From positions 1 through 64,000 of the forward strand of contig JAVJVZ010000041.1 of the NCBI GenBank assembly GCA_040220855.1: a stretch of DNA of 64,000 nt, given 5' to 3'. Shown in pieces: positions 51,551 through 61,953 of the stretch (positions are counted from its first letter, which is position 1; each line of letters opens with the position of its first letter). The stretch comes from JACKNG01 sp040220855 (lineage in GTDB: Bacteria > Pseudomonadota > Gammaproteobacteria > Ga0077536). The translations under genes were made by a program, and so were the position numbers. Under the pieces are notes generated by a model. The model searched no databases. It saw nothing but the letters and a program-made list of their open reading frames with translations, and was not told where the DNA came from.

Positions 51551-54500
51551 CTAGACGCCCTGCGATTCGGCATCCTGCCGGCGCTGTTCATCGGTATCCG
51601 CATTGCGCTGGCGCGCGAGTTCGCGCACGTAGATTGCGCGGGATTTCGTGCGCCGCGCCATGACCGCGTAGAGCACCGGAACGAGCAGGAGTGCCATTAC
51701 GGTCGCGGTGGCCACGCCCCCGATGATCACGAGGCCGAGAACCCGGCGCACTTCTGCGCCCGGGCCGACGGCGACAGCAAGCGGCACGGCGCCGAACAGG
51801 GTGGCGAAGGAGGTCATCACGATGGGGCGGAATCGTACGCGCGCAGCGTGCTCGAGCGCCTCACTGAAGTCTTCACCGCGATCGCGAAGCTGGTTCGCGA
51901 ACTCGACCAGCAGGATGCCGTTCTTGGCCATGAGGCCGACGGCGAGTACGAGTCCGATCTGGCTGAAGATGTTGATGCTCTCGCCCGCCGCGGCCAGCGT
52001 CACGAGCGCACCGAGCACCGCCAGCGGCACACCGGCGAGCAGCACCAGCGGCTGCACGAAGCTCTCGAACTGCGCCGCCATGACGAGAAACACCACCAGC
52101 ATCGACAGTGCAAAGGCCACGGTGAAGGCCGCCGCCGACCGGCGATAGTCCTCGCTCTGGCCGAGGTAGCCGATGCGCACGTCGGGCGGGAGCTCGTCGC
52201 GGGCACGTGCGGCGAGCTGGTCGAGCACGTCGCCGAGCGAGGCGCCCGGCGCGAGCGAGGCTTTCAGGGTGACCGAGGGCAGGCGATCGGTGCGATAGAG
52301 TTCGGGCGCGCGCCCGATGACTTCGCTCGTGACGAGGTTCGACAGCGGCACCAGCTCGCCCGCGTTCGTGCGCATCTCGATGTTGGCGATGTCCTCCGGG
52401 GTATCGCGATGGACGCCGTCGGCGCGCACCATCACTTCGTAGCTCTCGGCGTCGAGCGAGAAGTCGGTGATGTCCTCGCCGCCGAAGAGTATCTGCAGCG
52501 TACGGCCGATCTCCTCCATCGAGATGCCGAGAACCCCGGCGCGCGCCCGATCGACGTGCAGTCGAAGCTGCGGACTGCGCGGCTGGTAATCGAGCCGTGC
52601 CTGCGCGATCCCCGGAATGTCGCGCGCGAGGTCGCGTGCACGCTCGGCCGCGCCATGCGCGCGTTCGAGGGAGTCGGCGCCGAACACCATCTGCACGGGC
52701 TGCTCGAAGCCGCTGCCGGTGAGCGAGGGCGGATCGAGTGCGAACACCTGCGCGCCGCTGATCCCGGCAAGCTTGGGCAGCAGCGCCTCGGTCACTGCGA
52801 ACTGGCTCTGCTCACGCTGGCCCCAGGGCTTGAGGCGGAAGATGACGATGGCCGAGTTCACCGGTCCCTGGCCGGCGCTGCGCGGCGCGACCAGCGAAAT
52901 GATGTGCTCGGCCGGACCGTCGGCGGCGGTCATTGGCATGAGGATGGCTTCCACCTGGTCGAGGATGTCTTCCATGTAGGTGAGCGTCGCACCCTGCGGA
53001 CCTTCGATGGGAATGAACACGGTGCCCCGATCCTCCGGCGGCGTCAGTTCGCGTGGCAGCGTCTGGAACAGCCACCAAGTCGCGCCATAGAGCAGGGCGG
53101 CGAGCACGATGACCAACCAGCGCGCCTTCAGGGCGTGCTGCAATACGCGCACGTACACGGCGCTGGCACGCTCGAAGCCCGCCGAGACGGCGCGATGGAA
53201 CCTGCCCGCTTCGACCTTGCGCGCATCGACCAGCTTGGATGCCACCATCACGCCGAGGGTGAGTGCGACGAGACTCGAGAAGGCGAGGCTGCCCCCGAGC
53301 GCGGCAGCGAACTCGGTGAACAGGCGCCCGGCGTCGCCGGTCAGCACGCTGAGCGGCGCGATGACGGCGAGCAGGACGAGGGTGGTCGCGATGACCGCGA
53401 ACGCGACCTCGCTGCCGCCCCGGTCGGCGGCGAGCAGGGCGGGTTTGCCGCGCTCTGAATAGCGGAACACGTTCTCGGCGACGACGATGGCATCGTCGAC
53501 CAGCATGCCGATGGCGAGAATGAGTGCCAGCAGCGTGAGAACGTTGATGGAGAACCCGAACGCGTAGAGCACGATGAATGCGGCGATCACCGAGGCGGGA
53601 ATGGTTGCAGCCGGCACCAGCGTCGAGCGCCACGAGCCGAGGGAGAGAAACACCACGGCGACGACTACGCCTATCGTGATGAACAGCGTCATCACGATCT
53701 GCCGGGTCGCCCCGGAGATGAAGACCGACTCGTCGTACGCGACCGTGACATCGATGTTGCCCGGGATGCGCGGCGCCAGCTCATCGAGCTTGTCGCGCAC
53801 GCCCTGGGCGACGGCGAGGGTGTTCGAGCCGCTCTGGCGCACGATGCCGAGGCCGATGGCCTCGTCGCCGTCGAAGCGTACGGCGGTGCGCATGCGTTCG
53901 GGGCCGTACTCGATGCGCGCAACGTCGGCCAGCGTGACGAGCGTGTCGCCTTCCTCGCGCAGCACCAGGTCGCGATAGGTCTCCGGCCGCTCGAGTTCTG
54001 TCATGCTGCGCACCGTCAGCTCGCGCGTGTCTGCAACCAGCCGTCCTGCCGGCAGCTCGAGATTGCCACGCCGCAGCGCCTGCTCGACATCGAGCGCGGT
54101 CACGTTGCGCGCCGCCATGGCATCGACGTCGAGCCATACCCGCAGCGCGTAGCGCCGCTCTCCGCCGAACAGCACGGTGGCGACACCGCCGACGGTCGAC
54201 AGCGAATCGACCAGCGCGCGATCCGCGAAGTCCGAGAGCTGCAAGCGGCCGAGCTCCTCGCTCGTCAACACCAGCCACATGATGACCTGGGCATCCAGCG
54301 AGCGCTGTGCGATCTCGGGTTCCTCGGCCGCGTCCGGCAGCTCGTTGCGAATGGCCGAGACGCGATCACGCACGTCCGCGGCAGCCAGGTCGAGGTTGCG
54401 ACCGAGCGTGAACTCCACCTCGATGCGGGCGCGGCCGTCGCGCGATTGGGCGCGGATGCGCCTCACCCCCTCGATGGCACTGACCGATTCCTCGACCGCT

Positions 54501-54694
54501 TCGGTGACATCCCGCTCGACCACTTCGGCCGATGCACCCGGGTAAATCACGGTGACGGTGATGGTGGGGTCGTCGATGTCCGGATACTCGCGCACGGCGA
54601 GGCGCAGCAGCGCGGCGACGCCGAGTACAACGATGAGCAGCGAGATCACGGTCGCGAGCACCGGCCGGGTGACCGCGCTGCGGACGAGTTTCAC
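51551..54694 (-). CDS. RND efflux transporter permease (HAE1/AcrB type)
   Basis: The protein is 1047 aa, normal for the family. N-terminal TM1 (RPVLATVISLLIVVLGVAAL) is followed by the porter start REYPDIDDPTITVTVIYPGA. The TM4 motif LALILAIGMLVDDAIVVAEN carries the Asp-Asp pair of the proton relay. The second half repeats this layout (IFSQIGLVLAVGLMAKNGIL and RFRPIVMTSFATLFGAVPLA). It should export small hydrophobic compounds across the envelope in exchange for protons. It overlaps the adaptor stop by ATGA. No outer-membrane channel gene is adjacent, so it probably uses a TolC-type protein encoded elsewhere. Confidence 0.95.
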   Translation of the reverse strand: MKLVRSAVTRPVLATVISLLIVVLGVAALLRLAVREYPDIDDPTITVTVIYPGASAEVVERDVTEAVEESVSAIEGVRRIRAQSRDGRARIEVEFTLGRNLDLAAADVRDRVSAIRNELPDAAEEPEIAQRSLDAQVIMWLVLTSEELGRLQLSDFADRALVDSLSTVGGVATVLFGGERRYALRVWLDVDAMAARNVTALDVEQALRRGNLELPAGRLVADTRELTVRSMTELERPETYRDLVLREEGDTLVTLADVARIEYGPERMRTAVRFDGDEAIGLGIVRQSGSNTLAVAQGVRDKLDELAPRIPGNIDVTVAYDESVFISGATRQIVMTLFITIGVVVAVVFLSLGSWRSTLVPAATIPASVIAAFIVLYAFGFSINVLTLLALILAIGMLVDDAIVVAENVFRYSERGKPALLAADRGGSEVAFAVIATTLVLLAVIAPLSVLTGDAGRLFTEFAAALGGSLAFSSLVALTLGVMVASKLVDARKVEAGRFHRAVSAGFERASAVYVRVLQHALKARWLVIVLAALLYGATWWLFQTLPRELTPPEDRGTVFIPIEGPQGATLTYMEDILDQVEAILMPMTAADGPAEHIISLVAPRSAGQGPVNSAIVIFRLKPWGQREQSQFAVTEALLPKLAGISGAQVFALDPPSLTGSGFEQPVQMVFGADSLERAHGAAERARDLARDIPGIAQARLDYQPRSPQLRLHVDRARAGVLGISMEEIGRTLQILFGGEDITDFSLDAESYEVMVRADGVHRDTPEDIANIEMRTNAGELVPLSNLVTSEVIGRAPELYRTDRLPSVTLKASLAPGASLGDVLDQLAARARDELPPDVRIGYLGQSEDYRRSAAAFTVAFALSMLVVFLVMAAQFESFVQPLVLLAGVPLAVLGALVTLAAAGESINIFSQIGLVLAVGLMAKNGILLVEFANQLRDRGEDFSEALEHAARVRFRPIVMTSFATLFGAVPLAVAVGPGAEVRRVLGLVIIGGVATATVMALLLVPVLYAVMARRTKSRAIYVRELARQRNADTDEQRRQDAESQGV

Positions 54695-55830
54695 CCGCCC
54701 TCTCCGGCCGGTGCGGGCGCGCGCTGCGCCGTCGCCGGTCGCACCTTCTGGCCGTCCCGCAACCGCTGCAGGCCCGCCTCGACCACCCGTGCGCCAGCCC
54801 CGAGCCCGTCTACGATCTCCACCCAGCCGTCGCGCCGGATGCCGGGAGTCACGCTGCGGCGATGGCCGATGAGATCCTCGTCGACGACGTAGACATAGGC
54901 GGCCGGTCCCCGCGTGACGAGCGCCGCCTCGGGCACGGTGAGCGCGTCACGCCGCCCGAGGATGAGCGTGACCTCCATCAGCATGCCGGGCTTGAGCCGC
55001 CCATCGCGGTTGTCCAGCGTGGCCTCGAGCGGCAGCGTGCGCGTCGCCCTGTCGAGAGCGGGGGCGATGAAGCTGAGCTCGGCTTCGAAACGCTCGCCGG
55101 GGTAGGCGGTGCTCGCGAGCTCCACCTGCACGGTGTCGTCGATGTGCGGCAGGGTGGCGGCAGGGGCGTCGAAGGCGACGTCGAGCGGGCTCGTGATGCT
55201 GAGCGTGGTGATGGCCTGCCCCGGCGTGACGAAGGCGCCCCGGCTAACCAGCCGGGCGCCAGCGACCCCGGCGAACGGCGCGATGACGCGGCGCTCGCCG
55301 AGCGCTTCGCGCGCCACTTCGACCGCGGCGGCGGCCGTCGCCAGGGCGGCGCGCGCGCTGTCGACGCGCGCATCCGCCGCGAGTTCACGCTCCGCGAGCG
55401 TAGTTTGCCGCGCCAGGGCGAGCTCGGCCTCGGTGTGCTGGGCACGGGCTTCGGCTAAGCGCGCGCGCTCGCTGGCGCGGTCGAGCTCCACGAGCATCTG
55501 CCCGCGCGCGACGGCCTGGCCTTCGCTGAAGCCGAGGTCAACGACGCGACCGTTCACTTCGACCGTCACGGTGATGGATTCCGGGCTTTCCAGCGTTCCC
55601 GTGGCCGGGACCTGCTCGGCGATGTTGCGCGTGACGGCCGTGGCGAGCTCGACGCGCGGTGGCGGGCGCTCCTCCGCGCCCTTGTCCTGGCCACCGGCGA
55701 GCCAGTCGCGCCAGACGTCGGGCCAGGCAAACGCCGCCAGCCCGACGGCGGCGGCTGCGGCGACGACGACCAGCAGCACGGTACGCGCACGGCCGGAGAC
55801 GCCGCGGCACGCGCAGCGTCGCTCAGACAC
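54691..55830 (-). CDS. RND periplasmic adaptor (membrane fusion protein)
   Basis: The protein is 379 aa. One N-terminal membrane anchor (TVLLVVVAAAAAVGLAAFAW) precedes the lipoyl half (QVPATGTLESPESITVTVEV, VVDLGFSEGQAVARGQMLVE), a coiled-coil hairpin (Ala/Arg-rich, about 120-175), then RRVIAPFAGVAGARLVSRGA and beta-barrel domains, ending with a basic Pro-rich tail. It connects the permease to an outer channel. It is the first gene of a two-gene operon with a 4-bp overlap. Confidence 0.95.
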   Translation of the reverse strand: MSERRCACRGVSGRARTVLLVVVAAAAAVGLAAFAWPDVWRDWLAGGQDKGAEERPPPRVELATAVTRNIAEQVPATGTLESPESITVTVEVNGRVVDLGFSEGQAVARGQMLVELDRASERARLAEARAQHTEAELALARQTTLAERELAADARVDSARAALATAAAAVEVAREALGERRVIAPFAGVAGARLVSRGAFVTPGQAITTLSITSPLDVAFDAPAATLPHIDDTVQVELASTAYPGERFEAELSFIAPALDRATRTLPLEATLDNRDGRLKPGMLMEVTLILGRRDALTVPEAALVTRGPAAYVYVVDEDLIGHRRSVTPGIRRDGWVEIVDGLGAGARVVEAGLQRLRDGQKVRPATAQRAPAPAGEGG

Positions 55831-56275
55831 GAAGACGCTCTACCGTGCAGTCGACACGCGAGGCCTCCCCGTGCACCGCCGCTACATCAAGACAGGATTC
55901 CACGCGCGCTCCATGGTGGCCAGCCGAGCCCCGCTTGCGTAGTCCGGCGCGGCCGAGGGTGGCGGGCACGCAGCCGCCAGCCCGGCGTCGCGCGCAGGTG
56001 CGCGCACTCTCGTACAGTCCGATGTTCGCGGACATCCCCAGGTCTCCTTGGCCCATGCGCCGTTGGGTTCTGCCCGCATCGCAAGCAATGCAGGTGCCAG
56101 CGCGCCGCGCATGGCGACGAGGGCGCGCCAGGCAAGCGCGGTTTACGCGCGCGACGGGTATCACGGCGGCCGGCAGGGCCTCGCTTGGCGGCAGCATTTA
56201 CCAGCGATTGCAAGCGTTGCATGGGGATCGCTCGCGGCCCCCTGTGTCCAGCGACGGCCGGAGACGCGCTCGAGG
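55831..56275. other. GC-rich gap between adaptor and cyclase genes
   Basis: All frames here are high-GC shadow frames with no motif or ribosome site. The part next to 55830 should hold the efflux operon promoter. Confidence 0.35.
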
Positions 56276-57637
56276 TCAGACCTCGCCGCGCGACGCCGCC
56301 ACGCGGTAGAGCTGCCAGGGCTCGGGAATGCCCTTGAGACGATGCGACCCGCAGTCCTCGAACGCAATCCCGGTCCCGGCGACGAGATCACGCACCGTCC
56401 GCGAGACGAGGATCTGCGTCGGCGCCGCGGCAGCCATGATGCGCGCCGCCGTATGCACTGCGATGCCGCCGATCTTCTCGCCGATGAGTTCGCACTCGCC
56501 CGCATGAATGCCGGTGCGCAGGCGCACTCCGAGCAATGCGGCTGCATCGCGGATGGCCTGCGCGCACTGGATGGCGCGCGCGGGCCCATCAAAAGACGCG
56601 AAGTAGCCGTCACCGGCGGCATCGATTTCGCGCCCCCGATAGCGCAACAGTTCCTGCCGCACGATGCGTTCGAAGCGCAGCATGAGATCGCGCCACGCCC
56701 GGTCCCCATGCGCCGCCAACTGGGCGGTGGAGTCTACGATGTCGATGAACAGGATGGTCGCCAGGATGCGCTCCAACGGGCGCACACCTTCCTCGTTGCC
56801 GAGAAAGGTACTCAACGCGTAGAGGATGGGGCTCGGGTTGTCCATGTAGAAGAGGCGATCGCCGCCCGCGAGCTCGTGGAACTGCGCCTGCTCGATGCGG
56901 CTCACGACATAGCGCCCGGCGTCGGCCGGGTAGACGCGACTGCGGCGCCGGTTGATGACCAGCGTTGGCGCACTGATCGCGTGCAGTGCAGGACGCACGT
57001 CGATCTCGCTGACGGTCGACCAGAACGCGCGCAGGTACTTCGGGCCGACGGCGTTGCGTTCCAGGCGCGCATACCAACGGCGGAACAGGCGGTCCTTCCA
57101 AGCCAGCGGATCGAGCAGGCGCAGCTCCGCTGCGCTGCCATGGCTGCGGATCAGCCAATCGATGAAGCGCTGCCCCTCGGCCTGATCGAGGCCCGAACGA
57201 TAATCGTCATCCGCGAACAGTCGCGGGAAGGCATCGACCAGAACGAGACGCTCGAGCCGGGCCGGTGCGGTCGCCGCAAGCAGGATAGCGGGCCAGCATC
57301 CGCAGCCGATCGCGAGGACGACGACACGCCGGGCCCGCTCCGCGCCGAGCACGGCGTGGATGTCTTCGCAGATGAACTCGAGCGCAGGGCCGGCAGAAGT
57401 CGTGACCGTGGGCAAGGGATCGGAAATCCCGCTGCCGCGCTTGTCGAACAGCATGACGCGGCCGAGGCGCGCGAGATCGCTGAAGAAGCGCGCGGCGCGC
57501 GGTTCCTCCCAGATGATCTCGATCGGCACCGCCCAGTCTGGAACGACGACGATGTCGTAGTCGCCCTGCCCGAACACCTGGTAGGCGACCGCGCCGTCAT
57601 GCGTTTGCGCATAGCGGGTATCGGGCTGAGTGGGCAT
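56276..57637 (-). CDS. Alpha/beta-hydrolase fused to class III adenylyl/guanylyl cyclase
   Basis: The protein is about 453 aa from the ATG at 57637 (MPTQPDTRYAQTHDGAVAYQ). The N-terminal 270 residues follow the alpha/beta-hydrolase pattern (QGDYDIVVVPDW, LARLGRVMLFDKRGSGISDP). At the nucleophile elbow it reads VVLAIGCGCWPAILLAAT, so the usual GxSxG serine is absent. The C-terminal half is a class III cyclase: ILATILFIDIVDSTAQLA (metal Asp pair), REIDAAGDGYFASFDG, RLRTGIHAGECE. Hydrolase-cyclase fusions are known in soil and marine bacteria. Here the first domain is probably a ligand sensor controlling cyclic nucleotide production. The gene is alone on its strand. Confidence 0.88.
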   Translation of the reverse strand: MPTQPDTRYAQTHDGAVAYQVFGQGDYDIVVVPDWAVPIEIIWEEPRAARFFSDLARLGRVMLFDKRGSGISDPLPTVTTSAGPALEFICEDIHAVLGAERARRVVVLAIGCGCWPAILLAATAPARLERLVLVDAFPRLFADDDYRSGLDQAEGQRFIDWLIRSHGSAAELRLLDPLAWKDRLFRRWYARLERNAVGPKYLRAFWSTVSEIDVRPALHAISAPTLVINRRRSRVYPADAGRYVVSRIEQAQFHELAGGDRLFYMDNPSPILYALSTFLGNEEGVRPLERILATILFIDIVDSTAQLAAHGDRAWRDLMLRFERIVRQELLRYRGREIDAAGDGYFASFDGPARAIQCAQAIRDAAALLGVRLRTGIHAGECELIGEKIGGIAVHTAARIMAAAAPTQILVSRTVRDLVAGTGIAFEDCGSHRLKGIPEPWQLYRVAASRGEV

Positions 57638-58408
57638 GGAACGACCGACCGTTGCTGCGACCACCAGTCTGCCGCCGGCGTGCCGCGCTGTGAAGCCATC
57701 TCAGGCCGCAACCTCTCGGAACCTGCGGCGCTCACACCTGCCTTGGCGGAGCCTGGGGGCTTCAGCGATATACTCCCTACTCTCGTCTCCCGACGGCGCC
57801 CGCGGTAGCGACCGCCATAGTTGGCGTGCCGCGCGCCGCGCGCCGCCCCGCACGGCCTCCCGAAGTCGGCATCCACCACCCGCTGGCACATGAGCGAGAT
57901 CATCTCGCCGACAGAATCTCCGTCCAAACCCTTCTCAAACCGTTCTTCCAGCGGCATGCTGACTTTGCCCTTCATGGTGTTCTCTTGTAACCCGTTGAAG
58001 TCTCGTGCTACCAACGGGACAGTAACCATCACGGCTCGCGATTGATTCACCACGTCCGGGAACGCGTTCGTCGTTTCTATCGGCAAGGACACGGAAGCCC
58101 GTCCGTTCGCCTTCATCTCGAAGCGGATGGATTCGAGCGCGACGCCGATTGGCGAAACAACGCATGAGCCTGGAGTGGCGTACCGTTGACAGATGCTGGC
58201 GTCGCTTGGGCCGGGCGGTGCACCAGCGAGCGACCGAATTGCCGGCTTACACGGCCCACCCGCACTGCAGCCGAATCCGGGCGCCCGGTACCGCTGCCTC
58301 GGCCGCGGTAGCATCGATTCCCGCAAGACGACGCTCCGGTGGCCGTTAACGAAACCCGGACTTTCGCACGGCGGGCATGGAATTCGACGGATTGAAGGAC
58401 CAGGTCGT
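57638..58408. other. Gap between cyclase and kinase; uncertain minus-strand frame
   Basis: A minus-strand frame from 58116 reads MKANGRASVSLPIETTNAFP, then RAVMVTVPLVARDFNGLQ and LDGDSVGEMISLMCQRV before it overlaps the cyclase gene. It lacks a ribosome site and runs into clear shadow sequence, so I do not call it. The right end should hold the kinase promoter. Confidence 0.3.
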
Positions 58409-60472
58409 ATGAGCAAGAGAACGTGGGACTCCGGTTCGAAAGCCGCGGCCGACGACGCTTCGATGCCGGATTCGCCTTCGCCACAAGCGCGTGACGATGT
58501 CGACGTCAGTGCCGAAGCGCCCGCCGACCGGGAACATCCCACGTCACCAATGATGAGCTACGAAGACTTGTCTCGCGCCATCGCGAAGTCGTTGAACGCC
58601 TTCGATGCTGTCGATGAGAGCGGCAGAATCATCTACGTCAACGAAGCCTATCTGGAACTCTGGGGCTACGGCAGTGCCAAGGAAGTCATCGGCACCTCGC
58701 CGGCCGGTCATTGCGTCGATGCGACGATGCCCGCCCGCATCATCGCAGAGGTCGAAGACAAAGGTTTCGGCGACTTCTACTTCGATGCCCGTCGCAAGGA
58801 CGGCACCACGTTCAAGTGCCACATGCGCGTGTCCCTGCTCGAACGATCGGACGGGAGCCGGATCTACCACGGGTTCTCGGAGGACATCAGCGAGCTCGTC
58901 GAAGCCGAAGCCGAGCTTGCCAGGAGTCGTGACCGTCTGAAGGCCGCGGCATCCGCAGGCGTCATCGGCGTGTGGGACTGGGACCTGCTCGCCCACGAGC
59001 TGTACTGGGACGACGTGATGTACCGGCTCCATGGCGTGGAACAGGACGAGTTCCACTGCGCCTACGACACCTGGTTTCAGCTGGTGCATCCGGACGACCA
59101 GGCCGCCGTCCAGGCAGCGGTCGATGCCGCGCTCCGCGCTGAGGCGGAGTATGCACCGGAGTTGCGCGTCGTTCTGCCGTCCGGTTCGATACGCTTCATG
59201 CAGGCGAAGGCGCAGGTCCATCGCGATGACGCAGGCCGCCCGATACGCATGCTCGGCGTCTACTACGACATCACGCAGCAGAAGTTGGCGAGCGAGGCGG
59301 CCGAGGCTGCCAACCGGGCGAAGACCCGCTTCCTGGCCACGATGAGTCACGAGCTGCGCACGCCGATGAATGGCGTGCTCGGTATGGCCAACCTGCTACG
59401 ACGCGACGCTACGTCAGCGCAGCTGCAGCGGCTCGACATCCTGGAGGCGTCCGGCCGGCACATGGTCGCGCTGATCAATGACATCCTCGATCTCGCCAAG
59501 GTCGAGGAAGGTCGCCTACAGATCCGCGAGATCGTGTGCGACGTCCGTACCGTGATCGAGGACGCCGTTCAGGGCGTCGTCGCCGATGCAAGGGCAAAAG
59601 GTCTGACCGTGCGCACCGAAGTACCGGACGTGCTGCCATCCATCAAGACCGATTCGATGCGGCTCAGGCAAGCACTCTTCAACTATCTCTCGAACGCTGT
59701 GAAGTTCACCGACAGGGGAAGCATCGTCCTGCGGGTGGCCTGCGAGGCGCTCGCGAACGGTGATTGCAGGCTTCGCTTCGAGGTTGAAGACACGGGGCGT
59801 GGTATCAGCGAGGACGATCAAGGTCGGCTGTTTCAGCGCTTTCATCAGGTCGACAGTTCAGATACCCGTTCATTCGGAGGCAGCGGCCTCGGGCTCGCGA
59901 TCACCCGCGAACTCGCGCGACTGATGGGCGGAGAAGTCGGGGTAAAGAGCGCGCCGGGGGTTGGCTCGCTGTTCTGGTTAACCATCCTTGCGAAGCCGGG
60001 TACGCAAGCGCCGCTTCGCGCCGAGCAGTCGACCACCGAAGCAGAAGAGCGCTTGCGCCAACTTCACACCGGCCGGCGCATCCTCGTCGCCGAAGACGAC
60101 CCGATCAGCGAGATGCTCATCGAGGAACTGCTCACCAGTGTGGGCCTGAACGTAGACATTGTCGGGAACGGGCAGGCGGCCCTCGGAAAGGTAGCCAAGG
60201 AATCCTACGATCTCGTGTTGATGGACATATCGATGCCCGGCATGGGTGGGCTCGAGGCGGCCCGCATGATCCGGGCGCTGCCGGGCAAGGGCGAAATGCC
60301 CATCATTGCCTATACGGCGAACGTGCTGCCGGATCAACGTACCCGTTACCGTGCCGAAGGCGTGAATGATGTCCTGGACAAGCCGGTAGAAGTGGCGGTG
60401 CTGTACGCGACGATTCTGCGTTGGTTGGACGGCCCCCAGGCTGATACCGGGATGCATACCAGTTCACGGTGA
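58409..60472 (+). CDS. Hybrid sensor histidine kinase (PAS-PAS-HisKA-HATPase-REC)
   Basis: The product is 687 aa from the ATG at 58409 (MSKRTWDSGSKAAADDAS), with AAGGA nearby; the open frame extends 72 codons further but without similarity. Two PAS domains (NAFDAVDESGRIIYVNEAYL, and one starting AAASAGVIGVWDWDLLAHE) lead to the H-box ATMSHELRTPMNGVLGM with His314. The N-box LFNYLSNAVKFTD, G1 DTGRGISEDD and G2 GGSGLGLAIT follow. A receiver domain with LVLMDISMPGMGG (Asp606) and a DKPV loop ends the protein. No transmembrane segment is seen, so it is a cytoplasmic sensor. No response regulator is adjacent. Confidence 0.93.
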   Translation: MSKRTWDSGSKAAADDASMPDSPSPQARDDVDVSAEAPADREHPTSPMMSYEDLSRAIAKSLNAFDAVDESGRIIYVNEAYLELWGYGSAKEVIGTSPAGHCVDATMPARIIAEVEDKGFGDFYFDARRKDGTTFKCHMRVSLLERSDGSRIYHGFSEDISELVEAEAELARSRDRLKAAASAGVIGVWDWDLLAHELYWDDVMYRLHGVEQDEFHCAYDTWFQLVHPDDQAAVQAAVDAALRAEAEYAPELRVVLPSGSIRFMQAKAQVHRDDAGRPIRMLGVYYDITQQKLASEAAEAANRAKTRFLATMSHELRTPMNGVLGMANLLRRDATSAQLQRLDILEASGRHMVALINDILDLAKVEEGRLQIREIVCDVRTVIEDAVQGVVADARAKGLTVRTEVPDVLPSIKTDSMRLRQALFNYLSNAVKFTDRGSIVLRVACEALANGDCRLRFEVEDTGRGISEDDQGRLFQRFHQVDSSDTRSFGGSGLGLAITRELARLMGGEVGVKSAPGVGSLFWLTILAKPGTQAPLRAEQSTTEAEERLRQLHTGRRILVAEDDPISEMLIEELLTSVGLNVDIVGNGQAALGKVAKESYDLVLMDISMPGMGGLEAARMIRALPGKGEMPIIAYTANVLPDQRTRYRAEGVNDVLDKPVEVAVLYATILRWLDGPQADTGMHTSSR

Positions 60473-60742
60473 CGATGCGCTCGCTCGGATGCCGCACTCT
60501 CTGCGTTGAGAAGCAGGCAGCTTCGACAATCTCGACATGGAACAGCATGGGCTGCATTCTCCTTCGCAGCACGCTCACCGTTCGTCCCGAACCGCACCCT
60601 CTCCAGCCACCTCGTCGCTCATCGCGCAAGGAGGTCAAAGGAAGCCGGGTCAAATCATCGGTTGGTCGCCAATGGCGGGCTCGGCTCGATGGCGCTCGAC
60701 AAATGCGCAAGACGGAACCCGCCCACCCAAGGTGCGCACATG

Positions 60743-61669
60743 TCAGCCGGCGCGCCGCCAGCCGCGCACGAGCACAGGCACGACCGACAACAGGAGCACT
60801 ATGCCAGCCGGCAATGGCACCGGCGCCGCATCTACGCGCGTGAAACTCGCCACTGAGGCCTGGAAGGTTATTTCGGCATAGTCAACGTCGCCCAGCGCAA
60901 CGGCGAAAAGACCGGACGCGGGACCGACAACGTGCGCAACCGTGGCCTCGTCGATATCGGCAGGAAAACCGAGCGCTGCGCCGAAGGCGGCGTTGTAGAT
61001 CTCGGTCACGTCGAATGGCGAACTCAACACAGAGTCGACGGCGTAGCCGAGCGTTACAAAGCCATTTGCTTGCCCTTCCACATCGCGCGCGAGCGACATG
61101 TCCCAGCTGGTCTCGTAGCCGAACAGTAGCGTGATGTCGAGTGGATCGCGGGTGAAGTCGTCATAGAGATAGTTCGAGATGCCGAGCGCAACATGGCCGA
61201 CATAGCTCGAGGAATAGCGCGAACCGACCCCATTGGCGGTGGCCTGTGATGCAACGGAGAATACGATAGGCGACGTGCCGACCGTGTAATAGTCATTCAC
61301 ATTGGACTAGCCGTCTACCGGCATACCGCCCAGGGTCTCTGTGCCGTTGGCGCTCGCAGACCCGGCGCCCGTGTTGCTGGCGGTATGGGATTCTGCTAAC
61401 GAGAACTGCACGTACGGGCTGCTCGGCTCGTACTCGTCCAAGAAGACCAATGGATCCTGCGCAGCGCCGCCGGTCCGGTATATGCCGAGGAACTCGATGC
61501 TCATGCCATGCAGCATCACATTCGAGGTAGCCGTGGCAGCCTGTAGTGGCGGAGCGGCGCATAGGGCTGCTGCGAGAAGAGCGGCGAGCGGCGAGCGCAG
61601 GCCTCGGCGGTCGTGTTGCGCACCCATCAGGCATGATCCCCCTAGCGTAATCGACGCGAGCCGAGTCAC
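60743..61669 (-). pseudogene. Exported protein with VPLPAG sorting tail, broken by in-frame amber
   Basis: The N-terminal frame has a signal peptide (SPLAALLAAALCAAPPLQAA), then MSIEFLGIYRTGGAAQDPLV and ends at LGGMPVDG with TAG at 61307-61309. The same frame continues without shift as SNVNDYYTVGTSPIVFS and LDITLLFGYETSWDM, and ends DAAPVPLPAGIVLLLSV with a WRR tail. Joined, the protein is about 306 aa with a signal peptide at one end and a VPLPAG-type membrane sorting signal at the other, so the two frames belong together and are separated by one nonsense codon. Confidence 0.72.
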
Positions 61670-61953
61670 GACTCGTCTTCGACTCTAACCGAGGACGCTG
61701 TGCTGGGGATGCGAAGGATTCCCGTCCGCACGGGGCGGTGAAAACATTTGTGTCTACAGGTGGCAAAGAAGGCGAACTGGCAAGCGACGCTCCGGCTGGC
61801 AGGTGCTGCAGACGCATACCGCAGCAGCGTCATCGGGCATCAGGGGCATCGGCGTTTGTTCTCGTCAGCATCTCCTACTTGGCGGGATCTTTCACGTAGA
61901 CTGCGGCATCAGGTCGCAGACCTGGCGCCCCTGATTCATCACCGGATGCCGAA

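Noticed and set aside
51518..53458. 646-codon plus-strand open frame
   Set aside because: It lies wholly opposite the RND permease, whose motifs are unmistakable; long antisense frames are expected in GC-rich DNA.
56048..57808. 586-codon plus-strand open frame
   Set aside because: It is antisense to the hydrolase-cyclase gene and has no domain signature.
57151..58542. 463-codon minus-strand open frame
   Set aside because: Its 3' part is another frame of the cyclase gene and its 5' part lies opposite the kinase start; no ribosome site.
58544..59350. 268-codon minus-strand frame opposite the kinase
   Set aside because: Antisense shadow of PAS domain sequence.
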